DNA of 64,000 nucleotides, from NCBI GenBank assembly GCA_964616135.1, contig CAZTTQ010000002.1, positions 1 through 64,000 of the forward strand. Reading direction: 5' to 3'. Positions 1 to 10,000 of this stretch are shown piece by piece. The notes under the pieces are model-generated. The model had not been told where the DNA came from and did not search any database. It saw only the letters and a program-made list of their open reading frames with translations. Every line of letters starts with the position of its first letter. Position 1 is the first letter of the stretch. Made by a program: the position numbers and the translations under genes. The stretch is from JAJYIV01 sp964616135 (GTDB taxonomy: Bacteria; Patescibacteriota; Patescibacteriia; UBA9934; GWF2-40-263).

Positions 1-1876
1 CGGAGGCAAACGGATGGCGCTTGCCGTCCAAGCCGACGTAGTAGACGGCGGGGTCATGGGCAAGTTTCACCAGGCCATCCACCGGGGTGGAGACGGGCAA
101 GATTTTGGCCAAGTCCTCTCGTTTCAGGAACGTGCGTTCCTCACGGGGCGGAAGAAGCGGCGGTTTGGTGATCTCCTCGTCAATTTTCGCTTCGGGAGAA
201 ACGAGGGTGATGGAGTCAGAAACCGTCACGCTCAATCCACTCGAGGCAAAGAGACGGACGTACACCGTCTTATTCCCCACGCCGGAAGAAAGCGTCATGG
301 TCGAATGGGCAACAAACGGCACCATGTCGGCAAACAGGAACATTGGGTTCTCCGACACGGACATGAGACGGACATTGGTCCCCACGTCAATGTCCAAAGA
401 AACGTCGCGGGAAACCGTTCGTTCGGACCCTCCGGCCAGAACCGCCCTGATCTCCCCCGTCGGGTTGTCTTTTGTTGGTACCGGCGGCGCAGGAGGAGCC
501 GTACCACCGTTCGAACTCCCGGCAGATTGGGTCGTAAAACTCCACGCGGTCGTACTGACGATGCCGGCATAGCTGTTACCGGAGGCATCATCAAACGCGC
601 TCGCCGCAACGAGGACGTAGTACTCCGTACCAGCAGATAGCGTCACGGACGGATTGACGGTAATCGTCGTCGAACCGGATCCGGTCACTTGGCCACCAGT
701 TACGTCGATCGTTTCTACCGTGGAGTTATCCGACGTCTTCTTGATAGTAATATTCCCTGTTTCCGCATCCACCGCCTCGTCAAAGGTCAGGACAAGATCT
801 GTCGTGCGACTGACAGTTGTTGCGTTGTCCGTCGGAGAAAGGGTGGAAATGGACGGGTTGGTGAGATCGATGGTCCCCACATAGGAGCCCCCCGACGACA
901 TGGTGGCGAACAGGAACGACCCGTCGACGGAGGATGTGATTCCTTGCCAGAATTGGCCCGTGTCGCCCAATGGCCGTTGTTCCGTCCAATTAGCGCCACT
1001 GTCATTGGAGGTGTAGATGCGGCCACCTCCACCGCCGGTGCTTTCCGCGGCGACCAGGCGGACGCCGTCGCTACTGGAATCCACGGCAACCCAGTTGTAA
1101 TCCATGTCGCCCGCAGGACGGCGTTCCGTCCAGTTTACGCCTCCATCGGCGGAGGTATAGATGCGGCCGGAGCCAACGGCGACGATCAGATGAGAACCGT
1201 CCGCGTCGGATGCGACGGTCACCCAATTATTGTCAGAGTCGCCGGCCGGCTGTCGTTCAGTCCAGTCTGCGCCTCCATTCGAAGACGTGTACAGGCGGCC
1301 GCCTGCCACACCGGCAATCAGGTGGGAACCATCTGTATCGCTGTCCAACGCCCGCCAAACCTTATCCGTGTCTCCGGCTGGCTGGCGTTCGGTCCAGTTT
1401 GCTCCACTGTCTGCCGACGTATAGAGACGACCGCTTGCCACGCCGGCGATCAGGACGGATCCATCCGCGTCGGAGGCGACGCCATACCAAATCTTGTCCA
1501 TGTCGCCCGCAGGACGGCGTTCCGTCCAGTTCACCCCACCGTCGGCGGTAGTGTACAGGCGGCCGCCGGTAAATTGGCCTGCGATCAGGTTGGACCCGTC
1601 GGCATCAGACGCGACGGACTGCCATCCCCAGTCTGCGTCGCCGTTCGGCCGACGTTCTGTCCAATCTACGCCGTAGTTAGACGACGTATAGGCGCGGCCA
1701 CCGTTTTTGAGCGCGACCAGATTGGAACCATCCGCGTCAGACGCGATGATAGCCGCACCGACAACCGGCTGTCGATTGACCCAAATGAAGGTGTCGACGG
1801 CAAGCGCTGTGGCGGCAACAGTTAGCATCACGCCCGCAACGGCCATTCCTCGGGCGAATATCTTGGATAATCTCAT
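1..1876 (-). CDS. Partial exported surface protein with BNR-like repeats
   Basis: The frame runs from ATG 1876 to the window edge without a stop (about 625 codons), so the C-terminus is missing. A basic N-terminus, a hydrophobic stretch and a final ATALA form a signal peptide of about 26 residues. Residues ~45-325 hold six consecutive ~45-residue repeats with the core DGS-L-A---GR-YTS-D-G--WTER-P-GD, which resemble BNR/Asp-box repeats, then a degenerate seventh copy. A Big_5-type Ig-like domain follows (~350-460), then a linker, and at the edge the start of the YYVGLDGKRHPF module shared with the neighbouring exported genes. It starts 12 bases after the subtilase stop, so the two are probably co-transcribed. 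No sialidase catalytic residues can be assigned; a ligand-binding role is inference. Confidence 0.8.
   Translation of the reverse strand, partial: MRLSKIFARGMAVAGVMLTVAATALAVDTFIWVNRQPVVGAAIIASDADGSNLVALKNGGRAYTSSNYGVDWTERRPNGDADWGWQSVASDADGSNLIAGQFTGGRLYTTADGGVNWTERRPAGDMDKIWYGVASDADGSVLIAGVASGRLYTSADSGANWTERQPAGDTDKVWRALDSDTDGSHLIAGVAGGRLYTSSNGGADWTERQPAGDSDNNWVTVASDADGSHLIVAVGSGRIYTSADGGVNWTERRPAGDMDYNWVAVDSSSDGVRLVAAESTGGGGGRIYTSNDSGANWTEQRPLGDTGQFWQGITSSVDGSFLFATMSSGGSYVGTIDLTNPSISTLSPTDNATTVSRTTDLVLTFDEAVDAETGNITIKKTSDNSTVETIDVTGGQVTGSGSTTITVNPSVTLSAGTEYYVLVAASAFDDASGNSYAGIVSTTAWSFTTQSAGSSNGGTAPPAPPVPTKDNPTGEIRAVLAGGSERTVSRDVSLDIDVGTNVRLMSVSENPMFLFADMVPFVAHSTMTLSSGVGNKTVYVRLFASSGLSVTVSDSITLVSPEAKIDEEITKPPLLPPREERTFLKREDLAKILPVSTPVDGLVKLAHDPAVYYVGLDGKRHPFAS
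900..1750 (-). repeat. Six and a half tandem ~45-codon repeats
   Basis: These are in-frame tandem repeats inside the partial surface-protein gene. Each unit carries a DADGS-type turn, a GRLYTS strand and WTER(R/Q)PAGD. The units are diverged at DNA level, so they are old protein repeats, not a recent expansion. Confidence 0.8.
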
Positions 1877-1888
1877 AGAAACTGGGGA

Positions 1889-3535
1889 TTATTTCAGCAA
1901 GATGCGTTGGATGAGTCCGAGCACCTGGAGGATTTCCCACGTACCCACGTCCGCCCCAAAGGCGAATCGGTTCCACAAGGTCGGCGGCAAATCAATCACG
2001 TAGTCGGCCCAAGCAGTGCCGTACAAGCGAATCGCTTCTTGCTCTGACGGAATGTAGCGGAGGATCGGTTTGCCGTCCGCACCCGCGTCTGTGACCGCGA
2101 ACGTGCGCGGGTCGCTTTCAATCTTCACGAGCACCGTTCCGGGCTTTGGCAGCATCGGCGCGCCGAGCGGCAAAAGCGGCAAGGTCGCATCCGTCACGGT
2201 TTTCACTTCGGAAAACGCGGCGTAGGTCCGGAATGTCTTTACATCGAAGAATGGTCGGCGTTTCAAATCCGACGTCACGTAGTACACCGTGGAGAACGAC
2301 GGACTGCGCACGTACTCCCCCGCCGAAACCGGCGTCACACCTTCCTCTTTTCCCGTCACGGGAGAAAGGGCCTTGGTCGGAAAAGACGAAAGGACAGGTA
2401 AGATCCCCTCTCCTCCCCGAGGAGAGGGCTGGGGTGAGGAGTTGGCGAACGCCCCCGCGATCTGCAACGCCTTGGCAATATTCAACCGGCCGACGCCGAC
2501 GGACCCGGCGCCCGTCACGTCGGAAACGATGGGGTCCGCGGACAACTGGAACACCGTCTTCACCTGCGCGGGCGTAAGTGACGGATACTTGGACAACAAT
2601 AAGGCGGCGCTCCCCGCCACGACGGGAGACGCGAGCGACGTGCCATTCCATCCGCCACCGTAGAATTCGCTTGTTAGGGTAGGCACGTCCGCCACGATGG
2701 GCTGCGCCCCGAACATCATGCTGCCTGGCGCCGCGATGTCCGTACATGCCGTGCCGAAGTTGGAATAGGACGCTTTACGGTCGTTTAAATCCGTCGCCGC
2801 AACGCCAATGACCGGGTCCCGACCATCCAACAACACAGAGCATGCCGGGTACACGGGCGTATCATTCAAATTGTTTCCTCCGTTGCTCTTGTTCCCCACC
2901 GCCGCAACGACAACCACCCCCGCGTCCGCGGCGCGCGCGAGCGCCGCGTCCAGGAGCGGATCCGTGGCCGTGCCGGTAAAACTCATGTTTATTACGCGCG
3001 CGCCGTTTTGAACGGCGTAATCAAGCGCGCGGACCGCCTGGTCCACCATGCCGTTTCCTTCCGCGTCCAACATGCGGACCGGCATGAGCCGTACGTGCCA
3101 GGACAGTCCCGCCACGCCCTCCGCGTTGTCTCCCTGCGCGCCGATAATGCCGGCAATGAGCGTGCCGTGGACCAACGCCCCCTCCGCAAATACGTCTAAC
3201 GCGGACGGGACCGGCAAGTCGTCTTCTCCGACGAAATCCCAGCCGTGCACGTCGTCCACGTATCCGTTTGCGTCGTTGTCGATGCCGTCCCCCGCCACTT
3301 CCCTGCCGTTCGTCCAGATGTTCGCCTGCAGGTCCGGATGGGTGATGTCCACGCCCGTATCCAACACGGCCACGACCACTGTCGGACTGCCTTCCGTCAC
3401 GTCCCACGCTTCCGGCGCGCCGATTTTTTGGGCGTATTTTTGCTGGCCGAAAAACAGGTCGTTCGGCGTCTTGGCGAATGCCGAGGACGGAAGTCCAAAC
3501 GCGAGCAGGCTGGCGGCGATGAGACGGCGAACCAT
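1889..3535 (-). CDS. Secreted subtilisin-like serine protease (S8) with DGKR-like C-terminal module
   Basis: 548 aa. Signal peptide of ~21 residues ending SSAFA. The S8 catalytic triad is intact: Asp59 in VAVLDTGVD, His123 in VHGTLIAG, Ser300 in NGTSLASP, with the oxyanion Asn215 in AVGNKSN. There is no obvious long propeptide; the mature chain begins close to a short segment resembling the N-terminus of mature S8 enzymes. Residues ~415-530 (YYVTSDLKRRPF ... VKIESDPRTF ... LRYI) are a diverged copy of the module found in the adjacent surface proteins, suggesting the protease is held at the same surface. An extended -10 (TGATAAACT) lies just upstream. It could process surface-layer proteins or feed on external protein; the substrate is unknown. 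Confidence 0.9.
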   Translation of the reverse strand: MVRRLIAASLLAFGLPSSAFAKTPNDLFFGQQKYAQKIGAPEAWDVTEGSPTVVVAVLDTGVDITHPDLQANIWTNGREVAGDGIDNDANGYVDDVHGWDFVGEDDLPVPSALDVFAEGALVHGTLIAGIIGAQGDNAEGVAGLSWHVRLMPVRMLDAEGNGMVDQAVRALDYAVQNGARVINMSFTGTATDPLLDAALARAADAGVVVVAAVGNKSNGGNNLNDTPVYPACSVLLDGRDPVIGVAATDLNDRKASYSNFGTACTDIAAPGSMMFGAQPIVADVPTLTSEFYGGGWNGTSLASPVVAGSAALLLSKYPSLTPAQVKTVFQLSADPIVSDVTGAGSVGVGRLNIAKALQIAGAFANSSPQPSPRGGEGILPVLSSFPTKALSPVTGKEEGVTPVSAGEYVRSPSFSTVYYVTSDLKRRPFFDVKTFRTYAAFSEVKTVTDATLPLLPLGAPMLPKPGTVLVKIESDPRTFAVTDAGADGKPILRYIPSEQEAIRLYGTAWADYVIDLPPTLWNRFAFGADVGTWEILQVLGLIQRILLK

Positions 3536-3561
3536 ATGCAGCGCAGTTTATCATGGAACGC

Positions 3562-3586
3562 AAAAACGGGGACGAGCCCCGTTTTT
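3562..3586 (-). terminator. Hairpin terminator after the 480-aa surface protein gene
   Basis: AAAAACGGGG (3562-3571), a 5-base loop and CCCCGTTTTT (3577-3586) form a perfect 10-bp stem with a T tract in both orientations, between two same-strand genes. Confidence 0.8.
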
Positions 3587-3593
3587 GTCATTT

Positions 3594-5036
3594 CTAGAGA
3601 TTCTGCAGGCTGGACAGTTCTTCTTCCATGCCGGAGATCGCGTCCCCGATCGGAAGGGCCTGCCAACCGCCGTTGCTGTTTTCCACGAACTTGCTCTGGA
3701 ACCAGTTGCCCGTCATGCCGGAAGAAAGGACTTCGCGGCGGGACGTACCCGTGATGTACCAGGTCTTACCGTCGTTCCCCTTTACGAGGGAACCGGCCGG
3801 CCAACCCGCGGCCAAGGTCACGGAATCAATGTCGGCGCCCATTTTGTACTTGGTGAAGTACGTAGGTTCGACGTCGATGATGTTCTTGTTCCAATCGCTG
3901 CCGCCCAAGGTCAAGGCCGTCGCTTCGTCCTTGATCCAGCGGAGCGTATAGCCGTCCGGAGAAACGAAGTACGTCTTGGGATCCGACTGGATCTTCACCC
4001 AGTGGGAACCCGGACGGGCCAAGATCGGCTTCCCGAGGGAAATGGAAGCCATTTCCGTCGCGGAAATCGTCTTCACCTTGGAGAAATCCGGATACCACGA
4101 GAAGTACGCCTGGGACGTCGGGAACGGGTGGCGCTTGCCGTCCAAGCCGATGTAATACACCGCCTGGTCGTTGGCGAGCTTCACCAAGGCATCTACCTTG
4201 GCGTTCGCTGGAAGCGCGGCGTTCGCGGCCGCGCGGCTGGTCACACCCGTCGGGGTCACAACCTGTACCGGCTGGGCCGCGTTCACCGCAATGGAGAACG
4301 CGGAATCGCTGACGTCGGAGGCGAGCGTCGCGCCGCTGGAGTCGCGGCATTCGACTTTCACTTTCCCGTTGCTTGTAGCGGCATTTGGCGCAACCCAGTT
4401 ATACGTGCCTCCGTTCGTCGTGTCCTTGGCACCGACGGCGCTCCAGGTGTCCCCACCGTTGGTGGAGTAAGACACAAGGACGCTGCTGATTCCATTGCCG
4501 CTGGTCGACCAGCTGACCGGAACGGAGGAACCACCTGTGATGCTGTCCCCGCCGTTCGGCGAGAGGACGCTACACGTCGTGGCTGCTGGTGGGACGTACC
4601 CACCGCCGCCGCCACTGCTGGTAACCGTCGTGCCACCGCAACCGGACACTTCCGGTGTGATGGTCACCGTCACGTCGGTTGTGATAGTCAAGCGGCTCGT
4701 ACCGGCCGTCTGTGTACATGTGCTATAGCCGCCGTCGTTTGTCATCTTGGTAGCAGGGGCGACCGCTTCAATAATGAAGTCGGACGCATCCACATCTACG
4801 TCCACGACGATGGATGTCGGGTTGAACGTCAGTGCAGCGGCCTTTGAGCTAGACAGGATCCTCAACGTGATGCCGTTATCCAACTGGAACTCGGTATCCG
4901 CCTCCCAAACTAGGTCTGTAGCGGCTGCATGAGCCAGACCAGGCAGCAGGGCCATGCTGGAAAGCATGGCCGCCGCGGCGCCGACGGCTACGCACCGTAC
5001 CCCGTGTCCCCACTTCTGTGCGTTTGTATACGACAC
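3594..5036 (-). CDS. Exported protein with Ig-like domain and DGKR module
   Basis: 480 aa from a GTG start at 5036; an ATG two bases upstream is out of frame and soon closed. A signal peptide ends near LAHA (residue 37). Residues ~38-110 form a beta-rich region followed by a glycine linker. Residues ~120-225 (LSPNGGDSITGG...VSWSTSG...) look like an Ig/FN3-type domain. Residues ~285-405 contain the best copy of the shared module: YYIGLDGKRHPFP, SWYPDFSKVK, VKIQSDPKTYFV, LRWI, SDWN. A second short motif, GSLVKGNDGKTWYI, follows and matches the 1308-aa protein. No enzymatic motif is visible. Likely a cell-surface structural or adhesive protein. It ends at a strong hairpin terminator. Confidence 0.85.
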   Translation of the reverse strand: MSYTNAQKWGHGVRCVAVGAAAAMLSSMALLPGLAHAAATDLVWEADTEFQLDNGITLRILSSSKAAALTFNPTSIVVDVDVDASDFIIEAVAPATKMTNDGGYSTCTQTAGTSRLTITTDVTVTITPEVSGCGGTTVTSSGGGGGYVPPAATTCSVLSPNGGDSITGGSSVPVSWSTSGNGISSVLVSYSTNGGDTWSAVGAKDTTNGGTYNWVAPNAATSNGKVKVECRDSSGATLASDVSDSAFSIAVNAAQPVQVVTPTGVTSRAAANAALPANAKVDALVKLANDQAVYYIGLDGKRHPFPTSQAYFSWYPDFSKVKTISATEMASISLGKPILARPGSHWVKIQSDPKTYFVSPDGYTLRWIKDEATALTLGGSDWNKNIIDVEPTYFTKYKMGADIDSVTLAAGWPAGSLVKGNDGKTWYITGTSRREVLSSGMTGNWFQSKFVENSNGGWQALPIGDAISGMEEELSSLQNL

Positions 5037-5064
5037 ATGGGTTTATATTAAAGGATCAGGGGGG

Positions 5065-5997
5065 TTAGTCGGCGCCGTACGTCGTACACGTCACCTTGGT
5101 AGTCGTCGCGATGAGGCAGGAGATCATGTCGCCGACGTCTTCCGCGCCCGAGCCGGCAGCGGCGATGTTCGTGACCGTGATGGTGTCAGAGCTCCCGATG
5201 GCCTGGGCGCCCGTACCGGCCGTATGGCCGAAGAGGACGACGCGGCCCACGTCACCCGCGTCCATCGATTCGCCGGAACCGCCGAACGTGATGGTCACCG
5301 CGGCGTTACTACCGGCGGAACTGTCCACGGCCCAGTAGCTGGCGGCCTGGAGGTTGGCTTTCGACAAGGCGGCCGTAGCCGTAACGGTCGTGCCGTTCGT
5401 AGGGCGGTAAGCGTCCGCTGCCACGAACGTGGAGAACGTGGCGCTGGTGCCGCCGGAAATGGCGCCGTCCAGCGCGATCGCGCCGATGCCGGCCAAGTCG
5501 CCCGTGGCGCCAATGGTCCAGTCAGAGGAGATCATCTGGGTGGTGGATCCGACGTCGCCCAAGATGAGGGCGCCCGTACCGCCCGCGCCAATCGTCAAAC
5601 CGGCGTTCGCGTCATCATCAGCCGAAGTAATCGTAACTACACCGGCGTCGTCACGTGTAAACGTGAAAGCGTTTGCCGTTGCTTCACCGATGTCGATCTT
5701 TTCGCTGCCGGCGCCCGTCACGTCACCGCCGGAGAAAATCACGTCGCCGTCAGACGTGATGGAGCCAATCCCCGTCATGGCACCCGTAGTAGAGATTTCC
5801 CAGTCGGAAGAGTAAATGGCGACCGTCGACGTGTTTGTTCCGGTCAATGCGTCACCCAAGACCAGGGCGGAGCTGGCCGTCAAGGAACCGGATCCGAACG
5901 TCAGCGCGGCATGGGCCGCCCCGGACATGACCAACAAGGCCGCCGTACTGGTAGCAAGACCACGAATGACGTTTGCCTTGGAAAAGAGAGACTTCAT
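5065..5997 (-). CDS. Exported Gly/Thr/Ser-rich hypothetical protein
   Basis: 310 aa from ATG 5997. A typical signal peptide (MKSLFSK..., ending SGAAHA at ~30) is followed by a low-complexity Gly, Thr, Ser, Ala-rich chain. It contains recurring short elements such as SSDWEISTTGAMTGIGSI and SSDWTIGATGDLAGIGAI, suggesting a beta-helix-like repetitive fold similar to tail-fibre or adhesin shafts. Two Cys lie near the C-terminus. It lies 28 bases upstream of the 480-aa gene. The frame stays open upstream through the N gap at 6007, but the signal peptide makes 5997 the sensible start. No known family recognised. Confidence 0.75.
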   Translation of the reverse strand: MKSLFSKANVIRGLATSTAALLVMSGAAHAALTFGSGSLTASSALVLGDALTGTNTSTVAIYSSDWEISTTGAMTGIGSITSDGDVIFSGGDVTGAGSEKIDIGEATANAFTFTRDDAGVVTITSADDDANAGLTIGAGGTGALILGDVGSTTQMISSDWTIGATGDLAGIGAIALDGAISGGTSATFSTFVAADAYRPTNGTTVTATAALSKANLQAASYWAVDSSAGSNAAVTITFGGSGESMDAGDVGRVVLFGHTAGTGAQAIGSSDTITVTNIAAAGSGAEDVGDMISCLIATTTKVTCTTYGAD

Positions 5998-6006
5998 ACG
6001 CGCGTG

Positions 6007-6016
6007 NNNNNNNNNN
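6007..6016. other. Assembly gap (10 N)
   Basis: Run of ten N immediately upstream of the exported-protein gene; its true length is unknown. Continuity of the promoter region of that gene cannot be judged. Confidence 0.99.
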
Positions 6017-6204
6017 TTTCTCCACTGGAAAATCAATGTGGTTGCCCACGTTTTGTACCGATAAATCGGTATCGTGTCTTTAGATAAAATTTTGTCGCCG
6101 TTTGGCTATAAATTTTAACTAAAGAAACGAAAATACGTTACGAAATTATGTACGGTCGCCATTATATCACCTTTTTGACAAAACAAATAAGTTATACACA
6201 GGAA

Positions 6205-6234
6205 CAATAAAACCGGGCAAGCCCGGTTTTATTG
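6205..6234. terminator. Bidirectional hairpin terminator overlapping the TPR gene stop
   Basis: CAATAAAACCGGGC (6205-6218) and GCCCGGTTTTATTG (6221-6234) are perfect 14-bp inverted repeats with an AA loop. The stop codon of the TPR gene (6229-6231) lies inside the stem. The A/T-rich stem ends supply T tracts on both strands. Confidence 0.85.
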
Positions 6235-6942
6235 TTTGTTTTGTGCGGCCTCTTGCGCGCGGGCCTTTTGACGGTACGTTTCCAGGATGGCCGCCGCATC
6301 CTCATTCTTATTCAGCTGCAAAGCAACCTCATAGTGCGAAACAGCGCGGGTAAAGTCCCCCTGACTGGCATACCAGTCGCCAAGACGGATCAAGAAGCTG
6401 TATTTCTGGCCCAACGTGGCAATTCCGTGTTCCAACACCAGCGGAATGCGGTTACTAACTTCCGGTAGATGGTCGCGCATCAAGTCCGCCATGTTTACAT
6501 AGGTCTGTTCCGTCGGGTCAGATGTAGCCGCACGCTGCCATGCTTCCAGGGCGCCCGCGTAATCACCCATTTCCACCAATGCCTGGCCTAAGTTTTCCAA
6601 CGCCGGCGCGTCCGCAGGGTGCGTGACAAGAACGTCGCGATAGCTGCTCGCCGCGTTCGCCACCTCTCCCAAAATGTAGTATTGGACGCCGATGCGCAAA
6701 TACAGGTTCACGTCACGCTTCCCTTCTTTGTCGTCCGCCTCCTTTTGCGCGAGCATCTCCGCGAGCTTTGCCCGGAACGCCTGTTCGTCCTCTGGTTTCA
6801 GGCCGCGGTTCACTCGTTCCACCAACGTCACGGCGGGAACATTGGACGCGCCACGCGCGCGAACCATAAGGAAAACCGAAAGGCAGATTAAGAGGACGCT
6901 CAAGACCAGAATCGCGCGTTTCAGGGAAAGACGGGAGATCAT
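6229..6942 (-). CDS. Membrane-anchored TPR protein
   Basis: 237 aa from ATG 6942 (MISRLSLKRAIL). The frame is open further upstream, but the promoter below places transcription start just before this ATG. One N-terminal membrane segment (LVLSVLLICLSVFLMV) is followed by about three TPR units: LYLRIGVQYYILGEVANAASSYRDVL, ALENLGQALVEMGDYAGALEAWQRA and FLIRLGDWYASQGDFTRAVSHYEVAL. Such proteins scaffold complexes at the outer face of the membrane; the partner is unknown. It has its own promoter and is flanked by terminators on both sides, so it is monocistronic. Confidence 0.8.
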   Translation of the reverse strand: MISRLSLKRAILVLSVLLICLSVFLMVRARGASNVPAVTLVERVNRGLKPEDEQAFRAKLAEMLAQKEADDKEGKRDVNLYLRIGVQYYILGEVANAASSYRDVLVTHPADAPALENLGQALVEMGDYAGALEAWQRAATSDPTEQTYVNMADLMRDHLPEVSNRIPLVLEHGIATLGQKYSFLIRLGDWYASQGDFTRAVSHYEVALQLNKNEDAAAILETYRQKARAQEAAQNKQ

Positions 6943-6963
6943 AAGTTCGTACGGATTGGGAAC

Positions 6964-6992
6964 AATATAGAGGGGAATGTCCACCCTGTCTA
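6964..6992 (-). promoter_or_regulatory. Promoter of the TPR gene
   Basis: On the minus strand, TAGACA (6992-6987), a 17-base spacer and TATATT (6969-6964). Start would be ~15 bases before the ATG at 6942, with no SD. Confidence 0.65.
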
Positions 6993-7004
6993 CTTGTTGA
7001 ACGC

Positions 7005-7030
7005 AAAACCCCGCCAAAAGGCGGGGTTTT
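7005..7030 (-). terminator. Hairpin terminator after the 1308-aa surface protein gene
   Basis: AAAACCCCGCC (7005-7015), AAAA loop, GGCGGGGTTTT (7020-7030). A smaller inverted repeat, CTAAGCC/GGCTTAG (7063-7078), overlaps the stop codon of the gene. Confidence 0.8.
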
Positions 7031-7074
7031 GATCTCTAGATGCTGCGAAACACCGTTCGCTGCTAAGCCGAGGC

Positions 7075-10000
7075 TTAGTAGACGATCGTGCCGCCGGTCA
7101 CCGGGAGGTTCTTGATGAAGTCTCCATCAATATCTACGGCGCCCGTGTCTGCAGATCCTGTAGAGTTCGTCGTGTTTGTCAGGTTCGAGTCATCCCACTC
7201 GATCGCCTTGTCCATGGCACCACCGGAAGTGGAGGCCGTGGCTTCGTCAACGATGTCAATGCGGAGAGAGTCATCGTTGGAAGCGGAGGCGTTCGTAGAG
7301 TCAATCTTGAGGATGTAGGTCTTCGTGGCGCCAGCACCAATTTCTTGGGCCGTACCAGAGCTACCTTCAAGATTAATGTTGATGTAGCGAATAGCTTCCG
7401 TGTCAGCACAGACCGTCTTGTCCGACTTAATCAGCTTGACGCGAGCAGCGTTCGCGGCGCCAGTACCAAGCAAGTCGGTAGACATGTCGCTAGCTTCGTA
7501 GAGGTTCAGGTCGGCGTCTTCCATACCGAGGTCTTCGGAACCGGTACCGTCGCCGTCGCCCCCGTCGCAGGACTGCCAGTTGCCGGAAGCCGTATCACCG
7601 TTGTTGTCCGTCGCGTTGAAGCCGAAGGTGATTTCGCTCATCGTCACAGCACCGCGAGAGTCCGCGGAAACGTTGAAGCGGAGCACCTCGTTCAAGCCAG
7701 GGATACCAGCACCCGACGGAGAACCGGAGGCGAGGGAAATCGTCGGCTTGGTCTTGCGGATTTCATGCAAGGCACCCGTCGGGGCAAGGAAGCTGTCCGT
7801 GGCAGCGCCGCCGACGTTCCAGCCAGTAACGGCGGAACCGGCGTCAACGTCCGCGTCAGCCAACGTTGTACCCGAAGAGAGGCCGTTGGCTTCAAATTCG
7901 CCAGGAGCCGCCGTGCTGGAGTGAAGTTCCATGTCGACGACGTCACCAGAACCCTTATTGTCCGTGGTCACATCACCGACGTTCAGCTTAACTGTGACGA
8001 AGGTCGGCTCATCCTTCCGAGCATACATTGTCAGGCCGTCAAACTTAGCAACTGAGCTGGCGATGACACCGGAAGCCGTCTTGGTCGCACCAGCCTGATC
8101 CTTGTATTCCAAGATCACGTTGGACACGGCCGGGAGAACACCGGAGTTTGCGTCAACCTTCACGGTCAACTTCTTAATCAAGAAGTCTTCCGTCGAAGCC
8201 GTCACCTTGAACTTGGACACGGCAACGCCGGTCGAGTTGGACAAGATGATGGTGGACGTCGGAGCGTCCGCAGCGTTGGCGAAGGCCAACGTACCGGAGG
8301 CGGCGATCGTCTGGTAGATGATACCAGCGGCATCACCATCCGTAGCAACCGTGTTCAGTGTCAGGGCATCGCCAGCAGCACCGCCGTTGGCAATAACCGA
8401 GTCACCTTCGCTGTCGGTCGCTGTAAGATCGTCGTTGTTGTTCAACGACAACGCGAGGAAGTCCGTCGCGCCGCCGGACGTCAATGTTCCGTTCGCAACA
8501 TTACACTTGGCAATGAGTTTGCCAGTTTCACCAGCCGGAATCGGCCATGCAAAACCGTTAAACGTCACGTTATTGTCTGTACCCGCGTATTCAGCTGCGT
8601 CCGAGCTACCAAGGGATTCCGGGCCGTCAACCAACGCACCGGAAACACCATCGTAGATGGAGCAGGAAGAAATGAGGCTGGTCACTGCAACGTCACGAGA
8701 CCAAGAACCAATAGTGTCCGTTTCACCGGAAGCGCTCAGCGTCAATGCTGAAACGTTTACAGCAGAAGCAGGGCCAGCCGTAAGGCTCAAGCCAAGCATC
8801 GGCACGCCGTTGGAGCCCTTCACGTACGTCGTAGAAGAAGGCGGCTGGGAAACAGCAACCGTCAAAGAAGACGTTTGGGCCGTCATGGCGTTACCGACCA
8901 AGTCAGCACCAGGAACGATGCCGCCGTTGGCGATCGTCAGTTCATCGTTGTTGCCGTCGCGGGCCGACATACCATCCTGGTCCCAAGTGGCCGTGATGGT
9001 GTCGTTGGCGGCAACGTCGTACAAGGAGCCATCATCACCCTTCGCGTCGACGACCAACTGCAGGTCGATCGACTGGCCGGCGTTCATGCTCCAATCATCG
9101 GAGAAGGAAACGCGTTCAGCCGAGTTCGTCAGGCTGCCAAAAGCCGTGTCAAATTCTTCCGGACCAGCCACCGTCGCTCCCGTGGCCTTGTTGACCAAGC
9201 GGAAGTTCTGGTAGTTGTTGCCCGTCACACCCTTGAAATCCGAACCCGAGAGGAGGAAGTCAAAGTCGCGGACCGTCACGGAATTCTGGCTGGTAACCGT
9301 CAGGTCCATCAAGACAAGACCCGTCTGGTCCACTTTGAACTTGGACGCGGAGGGACCGTTGAAGGCAACCGTCAGCTTGCCGCCCTGCACGTCGGAGAAC
9401 GAGCAGTTGGAGGAAGAAGCGGTGCAGTTCGTCGTGCCGTACGAGGTATTCGTAACCGTCACACCGAAACCGTACTTCGTACCAACGGCATAGATGTCCG
9501 TCGTTTCTTCCAAGGCAACAGAGATGTCATCCCCGTTCTGGCCACCGATGTCGGCCTTGAGCTGGAAGATCTTGTTATTACCCTGGGTAATTTCGAACGG
9601 GTTGGTGAAGACGAAGTCCACCTTGTCGGAAGCCGTGCGCGTACCGACCGCGACCAGCGTGTTGTTCTGGTAGAGGTTGTAGTTGCTGTGGCTGGTGGCT
9701 TCGTTCACGTCCAGGCGGATGCGCTGGATCTTGGTGCCTTCTTCGGCACCGGCCGTGAGCTTGAATTCACCGATGACAGCCTGCTTCTGGCCAATGGTCG
9801 GGTTCGTAATCGAACCGGACTTGACGAGCGTCAGGCCGCCGACATCCTGCGTCGCGACACTCATGGTCGCACCCTTAACCGGGAAAGATCCGGAGACGGT
9901 GCTGCCACCCACGATGGCGGAGGCGGAAGCGATTTCAAAGGAAACCGTGTCGCCGGCCGTCGGGTTGAGGGCCATGTCAGCCACGACCGAGAGGGTCTTG

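Noticed and set aside
6192..6200. TTATACACA, a DnaA-box-like 9-mer, in AT-rich DNA near a gap
   Set aside because: A single site with no dnaA gene or box cluster; a close variant also occurs inside ybeY, so chance is likely.
7063..7078. CTAAGCC/GGCTTAG inverted repeat at the end of the 1308-aa gene as a terminator
   Set aside because: Its loop is only two bases and no T run follows; the hairpin at 7005-7030 is the credible terminator.
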